DNA of 44,561 nucleotides from CAIKZJ01 sp964626015 (GTDB lineage: Bacteria > Bacteroidota > Ignavibacteria > Tepidaquicellales > Tepidaquicellaceae). The DNA lies in the NCBI GenBank assembly GCA_964626015.1, contig CAZVCC010000025.1, positions 1-44,561 on the forward strand. The letters are read 5' to 3'. A model generated the notes under the pieces. That model ran no database searches, was not told the DNA's origin, and saw only the letters and a list, made by a program, of their open reading frames with translations. How positions within the stretch are numbered: position 1 is the stretch's first letter; the number at the start of each line of letters is the position of its first letter. Below, in pieces: positions 33,641 to 40,469 of the stretch. Made by a program: the position numbers and the translations under genes.

Positions 33641-36600
33641 TTATACTTTTTCAATGTAAAAGTCGCAATATACATCATTTATATCTGTTTTGATATACTC
33701 TTTGTCAGAAAGAATTTTTCCGTTAATATCAATACAACCGACTTCTTTTGAGATAAATTCAATATTCTTTTCTAATATTAAATTAAAGTTATCGTCTGCT
33801 TTAATGAAAATCCTGATTTTATCGTTGACGTCGAAATTATTATTCTTTCTGTAGTTTTGCACCCTGCTGATAAATTCTCTGACAAGACCTTCTTCACGGA
33901 GTGCTGAGTCGAGTTTAGTATCAAGAGCAATAGTAATACCGCTGCTGGATTCGACAATCCATCCTTCAATATTTTCAGTGAACAAGTCAATATCTTCGTT
34001 TGTGAAAGTAAAACCTTCTTTTGAAACCTGACCAGATTTCTCGAGTTCTGAGATCTCTGACTTATTAAGCGATAAAATTAATTGCTGAACTTTCTTAACG
34101 TCTTTTCCGAATTTAGGTCCTATTGACTTAAAGTTCGGTTTTGCTTTCTTGACTATAATATCAGAATCGCCTTCGAGAATAACAAGTTCCTTAACGTTTA
34201 TTTCTTCGAGAATAATATCTTTGACATTATTAAGCCTTTTCTTTTCTTCCGAACTTAGAACAGGAACGAGCAACTGTTTTAATGGTTGACGAACTTTGAG
34301 ATTATTCTTAACTCTCACTGCACGAACCAAATAAACGATATTCTGTGCGAGCGACATCTGTTGTTCCATTTCGTTATCTATTGCTTTTTCATCAAAGCTT
34401 GTAAACTCGCTCAGATGAACTGAGCCAGCTTCCGGTAAAAGATTTGTGTAAAGCTTTTCAGAAATAAACGGAGATATAGGTGCTATCATCTTTGTTATTT
34501 CAATCAGGCATTCAAACAAAGTCTGATAAGCAGAGTTTTTATCCTGTTCATTTTCAGGATATCTAAACCGTTTACGGTTTCTGCGAACGTACCAATTAGA
34601 AAGTTCATCGATAGTGAAATCATAGATGTATCTTGCAGCTTTGGTTATTTCATAATCTTCGAGATTCTCGAAATACTTCTTTTTGAGAGAATTTAGTTTT
34701 GAGATAATCCACTTATCGATTTCCTGTCTTTTACTCAGTTCAACTTTTAGTGAAGACGCATAGTCAAAGTCGTTCATGTTTGAATAGAGAACGAAGAACT
34801 TGTAAGTATTTGTGAGAGTATCAAAGAACTTGTTCTTTGTGTCAATCATTTCGTCTTCATTGAAGTTCTTTGACTTCCAAATAGGAGTATTTCCGACAAG
34901 ATACCAACGAAGAACATCGGCACCGTGCTTATTCATCATATCGAACGGGTTGACTGCATTCCCGAGAGATTTACTCATCTTCTTTCCGAACTTATCGAGA
35001 ATAAGACCGTTCACAATGAGATTCTTGTATGCGGGTTTATCGAAAAGAAACGTACCGATTGCATGCATTGAGTAGAACCAACCGCGGGTCTGGTCTACAC
35101 CTTCGGCAATAAAATCTGCTGGGTAGTTCTGTTCGAACCATTCTTTGTTCTCAAAAGGATAGTGAAACTGTGCGAAGGGCATAGAGCCGCTATCGAACCA
35201 GCAGTCAATGACTTCCGGAACGCGTTTCATTTCTTTTCTAGTTTCAGAAATAAGCTTAATATCATCAATAAAAGGTTTATGCAGGTCGAAGGGAATATCT
35301 TTATAAACTTCGTCGAAATTGACCGCCTTCTTTTTAAGTTCTTCAATACTGCCAATACATTCAAAAACTTCTTTGCCGTTATCATCGGTGTAATACCAGA
35401 CTGGGAGGGGAGTACCCCAGAACCTATTGCGAGAGATTGCCCAGTCTTTATTTTCTTCAAGCCAGTTACCGAAACGACCTGTACCAAACTCAGTGGGGTT
35501 CCAGTTTATTTGTTTGTTCATCTCAATCATCTTATCCTTATATGTAGTGGTGCGAATGAACCATGAATCGGTTGCATAATACATAAGAGGGACTTTATGC
35601 CTCCAGCAGTGTGGGTAAGAGTGAGTGAACATTTCTTTCTTATAAAGTCTTCCTGCGGTTTTCAAATCAAGAATTAAATCCGGGTCAGACTCTTTGAAAT
35701 TTCTGCCTGCATATTTGCCAGCTTCTTTCCTAAACAGACCATCGCGATGAACAGCCTGCAGCACCGGCAAATCATACTTTAGGCCTATTGTGTAATCATC
35801 TTCGCCGTAAGCCGGAGCGATGTGAACAATTCCCGTACCGTCATCGAGAGTAACGAAATCGCCGAGAGTTACATAATAAGCTTTCTTTTCTAGATTGAAG
35901 AAGTTAAAAAGAGGTTCGTACTCTATGTGTTCAAGTTCTTTGCCAATAAACGTTTTAATAATTACATATTCTTCTTTCACTGCAGAAAGCCGAGATTCAG
36001 ACAGAATAAGGTTTTCATCTTTAGCAGTTTTTATCAAAACATATACAGATTCCGGATTTACGCATAACGCAACGTTAGATGGCAGAGTCCATGGGGTTGT
36101 TGTCCAGACGAGGAACTCAGCATCTTTATATTCATCAGATTTAATTTTAAACTTAATATAAACGGACGGGTCTTTGAGGTCAACGTAACCCTGTGCAACT
36201 TCGTGCGACGATAGAGGGGACTCGCAAATCGGGCAGAAGGGCAATATTTTAAAACCTTTAACCATGAGGCCGGCATCGAAAAACCTTTTCAGAGCCCACC
36301 AGACGGATTCTATGTATTCATTATGAAACGTAACGTAAGCATCATCGAGATTAATCCAGTAAGCCATCTGCTTAGTCAGAATTTCCCACTGAGAGAGATA
36401 TTTAAAAATAGACTTTTTACATTCAGCATTAAAATTAATAGCACCGAACTCATAAATATCATGACGAGATTTCAGCCCGAGTTCTTTTTCAACTTCAACT
36501 TCTACGGGTAAGCCATGAGTATCCCAGCCTGCTTTACGATTAACGCGATAACCCTGCATGGTTTTATACCTGCAGATAATATCTTTAACAGTTCTTGCGA

Positions 36601-36778
36601 TAACGTGATGTATGCCCGGAAGACCATTCGCAGTCGGAGGACCTTCATAAAAAGTAAAATGCTTGTCAGGATTTTTAGAACTGACACTTTTCTCAAAAGT
36701 TTTATCCTCATCCCAGAATTTCAGCATTTCATCGGCTAAATCGGGCAGAGAAAAATTATCGGGCAAATTCTTATACAT
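33641..36778 (-). CDS. ileS: Isoleucyl-tRNA synthetase
   Basis: A class I synthetase charging tRNA-Ile, 1045 residues from the ATG at 36778. The frame extends 31 codons further to 36871, but that segment (FFLPPFHFFIEYPSFFAYFS) is not family-like, whereas MYKNLPDNFSLPDLADEML is. The HIGH box is replaced by GLPGIHHVIART (about 53-64), a variant known in Bacteroidota. KRKAGWDTHGLPVE-like residues, the CP1 editing domain (TTTPWTLPSNVALCV), WFDSGSMPFAQ and KKMSKSLGN (about 597-605) are all present. The C-terminal anticodon-binding part ends at 33641. It is the first gene of an operon with the DksA-like gene and lspA. Confidence 0.97.
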   Translation of the reverse strand: MYKNLPDNFSLPDLADEMLKFWDEDKTFEKSVSSKNPDKHFTFYEGPPTANGLPGIHHVIARTVKDIICRYKTMQGYRVNRKAGWDTHGLPVEVEVEKELGLKSRHDIYEFGAINFNAECKKSIFKYLSQWEILTKQMAYWINLDDAYVTFHNEYIESVWWALKRFFDAGLMVKGFKILPFCPICESPLSSHEVAQGYVDLKDPSVYIKFKIKSDEYKDAEFLVWTTTPWTLPSNVALCVNPESVYVLIKTAKDENLILSESRLSAVKEEYVIIKTFIGKELEHIEYEPLFNFFNLEKKAYYVTLGDFVTLDDGTGIVHIAPAYGEDDYTIGLKYDLPVLQAVHRDGLFRKEAGKYAGRNFKESDPDLILDLKTAGRLYKKEMFTHSYPHCWRHKVPLMYYATDSWFIRTTTYKDKMIEMNKQINWNPTEFGTGRFGNWLEENKDWAISRNRFWGTPLPVWYYTDDNGKEVFECIGSIEELKKKAVNFDEVYKDIPFDLHKPFIDDIKLISETRKEMKRVPEVIDCWFDSGSMPFAQFHYPFENKEWFEQNYPADFIAEGVDQTRGWFYSMHAIGTFLFDKPAYKNLIVNGLILDKFGKKMSKSLGNAVNPFDMMNKHGADVLRWYLVGNTPIWKSKNFNEDEMIDTKNKFFDTLTNTYKFFVLYSNMNDFDYASSLKVELSKRQEIDKWIISKLNSLKKKYFENLEDYEITKAARYIYDFTIDELSNWYVRRNRKRFRYPENEQDKNSAYQTLFECLIEITKMIAPISPFISEKLYTNLLPEAGSVHLSEFTSFDEKAIDNEMEQQMSLAQNIVYLVRAVRVKNNLKVRQPLKQLLVPVLSSEEKKRLNNVKDIILEEINVKELVILEGDSDIIVKKAKPNFKSIGPKFGKDVKKVQQLILSLNKSEISELEKSGQVSKEGFTFTNEDIDLFTENIEGWIVESSSGITIALDTKLDSALREEGLVREFISRVQNYRKNNNFDVNDKIRIFIKADDNFNLILEKNIEFISKEVGCIDINGKILSDKEYIKTDINDVYCDFYIEKV

Positions 36779-37031
36779 GATACCGTTAAAATTTAATAAA
36801 CACGAAAAATACGCAAAAAATGAGGGATATTCAATGAAGAAATGGAAGGGAGGAAGAAAAAACGTCTGCATCTGTGCAATACGGGAGTGTTTATAATTAA
36901 GTTACGAAATATAACGCGAGGGTCGTTTGCTAAATGAGATGTTTGAATTGGGATTGTTGATTTAAAAAGTTGCGGGCAGGAGGGGGGTTAGTATTGGTAT
37001 GGGGAGACTACTGAGGACTCACTGCGAAATA

Positions 37032-37053
37032 CCTGAGAACACCCTGAGAACAC
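37032..37053. repeat. Tandem 11-mer CCTGAGAACAC
   Basis: CCTGAGAACAC is present at 37032-37042 and again at 37043-37053. Its complement core GTGTTCTCAG also appears at 200-209 near the first repeats. It resembles the other short-period intergenic elements in this window in having an 8-18 base unit and a location between genes. Confidence 0.5.
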
Positions 37054-37130
37054 CGCACTGTAATCGCAAAATTAACGCACTATTATTGGACTTTTAACGG
37101 GAAATTATAAGAAATGATAAATTAACAAGC

Positions 37131-37176
37131 ATTTATGTCGTTTTAGATATGAATTAGTACAATTTGCGACATAAAT
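37131..37176. promoter_or_regulatory. Ten-base inverted repeat upstream of ileS
   Basis: ATTTATGTCG (37131-37140) and its exact complement CGACATAAAT (37167-37176) are separated by 26 bases, about two and a half helical turns centre to centre. The arms lie about 355-400 bases before the ileS ATG on the minus-strand side. A regulator site or an RNA hairpin in a long leader are both possible; no known operator is recognised. Confidence 0.4.
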
Positions 37177-37187
37177 CCTGTTAAATG

Positions 37188-37202
37188 AAGCAAATTTTGC
37201 TT
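37188..37202. repeat. Palindrome AAGCAAA-T-TTTGCTT
   Basis: A perfect seven-base inverted repeat around a single central T. It lies 12 bases from the larger inverted repeat, so the two may form one control region. It is too short to be convincing on its own. Confidence 0.35.
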
Positions 37203-37251
37203 TGTTTACAAATATAGTAATGTTTTTTGTAAAAGTCAAGGATAAAATGAA

Positions 37252-37280
37252 AGAGCATTGCGGAGGGTGTGCAATGCTCT
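37252..37280 (-). terminator. Terminator of the sigma / anti-sigma / Spy-like operon
   Basis: A perfect 10-base stem AGAGCATTGC / GCAATGCTCT with a nine-base loop lies 27 bases beyond the stop of the Spy-like gene. Read on the minus strand it is followed by TTTCATTTTATCC, a moderately U-rich tail, so it should end that operon. Confidence 0.75.
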
Positions 37281-37306
37281 CAGGAAATCGGATGTTAAAT
37301 TAAATA

Positions 37307-37789
37307 TTATCTGGTACCGTCTTTACGGTCTTCTCTATCTTTTTTTGATTTCTTTGTTTTTTTGACTTCTTTCTTCATGAATTTCTTTACTTCTTTTTGG
37401 AAAGCCATTGTCTCGGCGATTTGAGTCGGAGTAAGCAAAGCTTTCATTTTAGTTTGCATATCCAGACGGCTTTTATGAACTTTTTCCTGAAGGTTAGAGA
37501 GTTCATCGAGTTTGGAGCTAACGTCAGAGCTTTTAGGATTATCAGAGATTTCCTTTTTAAGTATTTTAATCTGCTTTTTCAAATCTTTGATTTCCTTCCT
37601 ATGTTCAGCGGATATTTCAAGCACTTTATCTGCAGTTGTTTCTGAAAGACCGACTTTCTCAATTAGTTTCTCTTTAAGAACTTTGTTTAGTTTTTCTCTT
37701 GAGCCAGTTGTATCTTTTTGAGCGAATAAACTTGAACCGGCAAAAAGAGTCAGAACGATTGTGAGAATTAAGATTTTTGTTTTTTTCAT
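37307..37789 (-). CDS. Periplasmic Spy/CpxP/ZraP-like helical protein
   Basis: An exported protein of 160 residues with a clean signal peptide (1-23, ending SSLFAQ). The mature part is almost entirely helical and highly charged: KLNKVLKEKLIEKVGLSETTADKVLEI, a Lys/Glu coiled coil at about 62-112, then ALLTPTQIAETMAFQKEVKK. This is the LTPxQ-type helix seen in the Spy/CpxP/CnrX/ZraP group of periplasmic chaperones and sensors. The tail is polybasic. It is encoded 14 bases downstream of an anti-sigma factor and an ECF sigma factor, which suggests a CnrX-like sensor or a sigma-controlled chaperone. Family assignment is by pattern only. Confidence 0.75.
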   Translation of the reverse strand: MKKTKILILTIVLTLFAGSSLFAQKDTTGSREKLNKVLKEKLIEKVGLSETTADKVLEISAEHRKEIKDLKKQIKILKKEISDNPKSSDVSSKLDELSNLQEKVHKSRLDMQTKMKALLTPTQIAETMAFQKEVKKFMKKEVKKTKKSKKDREDRKDGTR

Positions 37790-37803
37790 GATTATTTTAG
37801 TTT

Positions 37804-38475
37804 TTAAAATTTAGTTTCAGAAAGAGTGTTTATTAATTCAATTTGTTCAGTATGTGAAAGTGTTTCAAAATCCGAATAGTAAAAGAAGTCTTCATCCGAG
37901 TCACCATTCTCATCATATAATTCCATAATATTACTATTTTCGATAGCGATTAATTCAGAAGATTCTCCGAATTCAGCAAACTCTTCATCCTCGGCTGATT
38001 CCAAAGTGATTTCGTTTTCATCATCTATAGATTCATAGGTCGATTCGGGATCAAGCTTCATGATATCGCTAATAGTATCTCCGTAGCGTGAAAACATGGA
38101 TTCATCTTTATCGTTTTTGTTTGAGAAGGTAATAATAACAATTAAGAGTATGACGGAGACCGCGGGAAGAGCGTATTTATAGAGGTTTGACAGCTTAAAG
38201 AAACCCGAGATACCCCTGCTTTCTTTTTGATTTATAATTTTATCATTTATCTTTGGAACCATGTTTGTAAAGTAATGTTCGGGCGGATCACTGAATTTCA
38301 AATCTTTTATTGTTGAGAATGTATCGGCGAGCGATTCATACTCCTTCTTGAATTCAGGGTCAGAATTTATGGCAGACTGAATTCTGAGTAAAAGATTTTC
38401 GTCCGTAATTTTGCCTGTAACATAGTCGGGAAGCTGAAACAAAAGCTCATCATTATTTGATTTACCATTACTCAT
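37804..38475 (-). CDS. Putative anti-sigma factor, single-span membrane protein
   Basis: A protein of 223 residues. The cytoplasmic N-terminal part (1-95, LPDYVTGKITDENLLLRIQS, KKEYESLADTFSTIKDL) resembles anti-sigma domains lacking the usual zinc-binding HxxxCxxC. A membrane span lies at about 97-117 (ALPAVSVILLIVIITFS). The periplasmic part (118-223) is strikingly acidic, with many Asp, Glu and Ser. Its start lies two bases after the stop of the ECF sigma gene, the standard sigma/anti-sigma arrangement, so it should hold that sigma factor at the membrane until an envelope signal arrives. The signal is not known. Confidence 0.8.
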   Translation of the reverse strand: MSNGKSNNDELLFQLPDYVTGKITDENLLLRIQSAINSDPEFKKEYESLADTFSTIKDLKFSDPPEHYFTNMVPKINDKIINQKESRGISGFFKLSNLYKYALPAVSVILLIVIITFSNKNDKDESMFSRYGDTISDIMKLDPESTYESIDDENEITLESAEDEEFAEFGESSELIAIENSNIMELYDENGDSDEDFFYYSDFETLSHTEQIELINTLSETKF

Positions 38476-38477
38476 TG

Positions 38478-39083
38478 TTAGTCAATTTCTCCTTTCGCTT
38501 TTTTATTATTAAGAAACGACTGAATTTTTTTAAAAGCGTGAAAATAATTTGCTTTAAGACCACCGACGGATTTATTAAGAATCTTACTAATTTCTTCATA
38601 GGAAAGTTCATCGTAGAATCTCATGTTAAACACAGCTCTTTGCCTGTCGGGAAGAACTGCAACGGCTTCAGCAATCAGTTTCGACCTGTTTTCTGAGTCG
38701 AAATCCGATGGATTATTATCGTTGTCGGAGATGTTATTAATCATATCGTTATTTATCACTGTTTCTTTCAATTGTCTATTTTTAACTTTTTTAATATGAT
38801 TCAGGGAAAAATTAACAGCCATTTTGTACAAGTACGTGAACAAAGCCGATTCACCCCTAAAGTCTTTAATAGCAGAATGCAGTTTAATAAAAACATTCTG
38901 CGTAATATCATCTGCATCGTCGTGGTCAAGCACCATTCTCCGAACCGTCCAGTAAATACGTTTCTGATACTTAAGAACGATTAAGTTGAATGCGTTCGAA
39001 TTACCGTTTAAGAATTCTTCGATAATTAACTTATCGCTGCTTTGAATATTTAGTTCATTGTTATCCAGATTGTCATCTTTAAT
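38478..39083 (-). CDS. ECF-family RNA polymerase sigma factor, non-canonical start
   Basis: Group IV sigma factor. The first ATG (38936) would begin inside region 2 at MVLDHDDADDITQ. The frame stays open upstream to a TAA at 39093-39095 and encodes the missing N-terminus: SSDKLIIEEFLNGNSNAFN, then LKYQKRIYWTVRR, as expected for region 2.1. That extension has no ATG, GTG or TTG; ATA 39086, ATT 39083 and CTG 39068 are available. I set the boundary at ATT 39083, giving 201 residues. Region 2 is HDDADDITQNVFIKLHSAI with LFTYLYKMAVNFSLNHI; region 4 is LPDRQRAVFNMRFYDELSYEEISKIL (about 142-167). Regulated by the anti-sigma factor encoded immediately downstream. Confidence 0.87.
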   Translation of the reverse strand: MKDDNLDNNELNIQSSDKLIIEEFLNGNSNAFNLIVLKYQKRIYWTVRRMVLDHDDADDITQNVFIKLHSAIKDFRGESALFTYLYKMAVNFSLNHIKKVKNRQLKETVINNDMINNISDNDNNPSDFDSENRSKLIAEAVAVLPDRQRAVFNMRFYDELSYEEISKILNKSVGGLKANYFHAFKKIQSFLNNKKAKGEID

Positions 39084-39095
39084 TATCCAAGATTA

Positions 39096-39482
39096 AACAG
39101 AATTATTTTAATAATCAACTGTTTTAAATCGTTCAGTAGTAAGACAATATGTGGAGGGAAAAAGTTTAAACATGGAGGGGAGGGATTGGCACACTGATTT
39201 ACAATGAAAGAATATGATTTGCACAGATTATTTTTAGAGGTATTCGCAAAATTACATATGAAAACCATTTACAACATTTTGGATTCCAATTCTCCCCGTA
39301 GATCGTCTCAAAACTTAAATATTATTATAAAGCAAATAATAAACATTGAAAATGGATTAGATCCCCTCCAAAAACATGAGGGGATGACAGAGTAAGGGTT
39401 GAGTACTAAGGGGTTTTAAGTGTGGATGTTTTTTATACTGTTAATGAAGTAAGAAATAATTAATTTAGTTATAAGGAAAAGT
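39096..39482. other. Divergent intergenic region (sigma operon / lytic transglycosylase)
   Basis: About 390 bases between divergent genes. It should contain both promoters, although no box is convincing. A 63-residue frame at 39204-39395 has no family resemblance and ends inside a hairpin element (39361-39385), so I do not call it a gene. A purine-rich stretch GTGGAGGGAAAAAG and GGAGGGGAGGG lies at 39152-39184. Confidence 0.4.
39361..39385. repeat. Hairpin element ATCCCCTC-GAGGGGAT followed by GACAG
   Basis: A perfect 8-base inverted repeat with a nine-base A-rich loop is followed by GACAGAGTAAGGG. There is no T tract, so it is not a simple terminator. The wording CCCCTC...GAGGGGATGACA resembles dispersed intergenic elements I recall from Bacteroidota-like genomes; only one copy is in this window. 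Confidence 0.5.
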
Positions 39483-40469
39483 ATATATAATATCAATAAG
39501 ATAAATCAGTACATAAAGAAGAATTATATTGTTTGGCTTGGGATAGCGCTATTGCTGACGATAACGGTGATTGCACTGGTGAATGTATTTGAGCCGAAGA
39601 AGCAGAAGGTAACGACTGAGAGCAATGACGCATTCTTTCCCGCATCTCAGGATACTTTTAAGCAAAAAAGCAGATCGATTAACTCGGGATATATATTGGT
39701 TAAGCTTGAAAACTATTTAGTTAACTGGCAGTACATACTTGATATTGTTGCATACAATAAATTGTTTTTAATGAATGACAGTACCTGGAATCTTGAGCAG
39801 TATGAGAAGATAATAAAGTCGATAGATAAGAAGAACATGTATTTCTCACCGGGGAACGTGGCGTCGCTTGTTGAACAATACGGGGATTTGATAAAACAGC
39901 ATTGCAATCATTACAAGCTTGACTGGAGGCTGATACTTGCGATGATACGGCAGGAGTCGTACTTCAATCCGGAGGCGGTATCACGGGCGGGAGCATACGG
40001 ATTCATGCAGATAATGCCGAGGACGGGGCAGGGATTACAGAACGAGTTAAATCTTGAGGATACAAAAACACCTACGAATAATCTTACGGCGGGAATGTAT
40101 TACTACGCGACGCTTGTCGGGTCTTTTGAGTTTACGGGAGAGGACAAATACAAGTTTGCTCTTGCGGCATACAATGCGGGTCTCGGCAGGGTTGTGGATG
40201 CGATGACGATAGCAAATTATTTCGGGAAGGATTATAATAAATGGTCGGAGGTGAAAGAGTTTTATCCTTATCTGGCGTCGAATCAAGATTCGATACACAG
40301 ACTTGTATGGCCGAAAACGGGCAGACCGCCGGGAGGGACGCTTAACAACTGGCAGGAGCCGTACAAATATGTTGAGTACATAATATTTTATTATGAGAAC
40401 TACAAGAATTATTATCCAAGTAATTTGGAAGAACCAAAAGTAAAGAAGGGGAAGAAGAAAAAGAAATGA
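39483..40469 (+). CDS. Membrane-anchored lytic transglycosylase (SLT/MltE-like), non-canonical start
   Basis: Cleaves the MurNAc-GlcNAc bond of peptidoglycan in the periplasm. The SLT domain shows DWRLILAMIRQESYFNP with the catalytic Glu, SRAGAYGFMQIMPRTGQGL, NLTAGMYYY and FALAAYNAGLGRV, covering about residues 135-260. A Lys-rich tail ends the protein. The first usable canonical start, TTG 39552, would cut a membrane anchor in half: the upstream frame (open from 39453) encodes KKNYIVWLGIALLLTITVIA, preceded by INKINQY. No ATG, GTG or TTG occurs there. ATA 39483 follows TAAGGAA (39472-39478) at suitable spacing and is taken as the tentative start (328 aa); ATC 39492 is another option. It overlaps the aminotransferase gene by four bases. 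Confidence 0.85.
   Translation: MYNINKINQYIKKNYIVWLGIALLLTITVIALVNVFEPKKQKVTTESNDAFFPASQDTFKQKSRSINSGYILVKLENYLVNWQYILDIVAYNKLFLMNDSTWNLEQYEKIIKSIDKKNMYFSPGNVASLVEQYGDLIKQHCNHYKLDWRLILAMIRQESYFNPEAVSRAGAYGFMQIMPRTGQGLQNELNLEDTKTPTNNLTAGMYYYATLVGSFEFTGEDKYKFALAAYNAGLGRVVDAMTIANYFGKDYNKWSEVKEFYPYLASNQDSIHRLVWPKTGRPPGGTLNNWQEPYKYVEYIIFYYENYKNYYPSNLEEPKVKKGKKKKK

Larger units (their letters stand above)
36779..37306. other. Intergenic region upstream of ileS
   Basis: This stretch of about 528 bases separates ileS from the co-directional Spy-like gene. It contains an 11-mer tandem repeat (37032-37053), a 10-base inverted repeat (37131-37176), a small palindrome (37188-37202) and the terminator of the Spy-like operon (37252-37280). 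The promoter of ileS must lie between that terminator and 36778. Several frames overlap here, but none looks coding. Confidence 0.5.

Noticed and set aside
36779..36871. A 31-codon N-terminal extension of ileS
   Set aside because: The Phe-rich stretch does not resemble IleRS, and the ATG at 36778 begins the conserved N-terminus.
37081..37202. T-box riboswitch upstream of ileS
   Set aside because: No T-box consensus, specifier loop or antiterminator was seen, and the phylum is not known for T-boxes.
39204..39395. A 63-residue plus-strand frame between the sigma operon and the transglycosylase
   Set aside because: No recognisable motif, and its end runs through a hairpin element; treated as chance.
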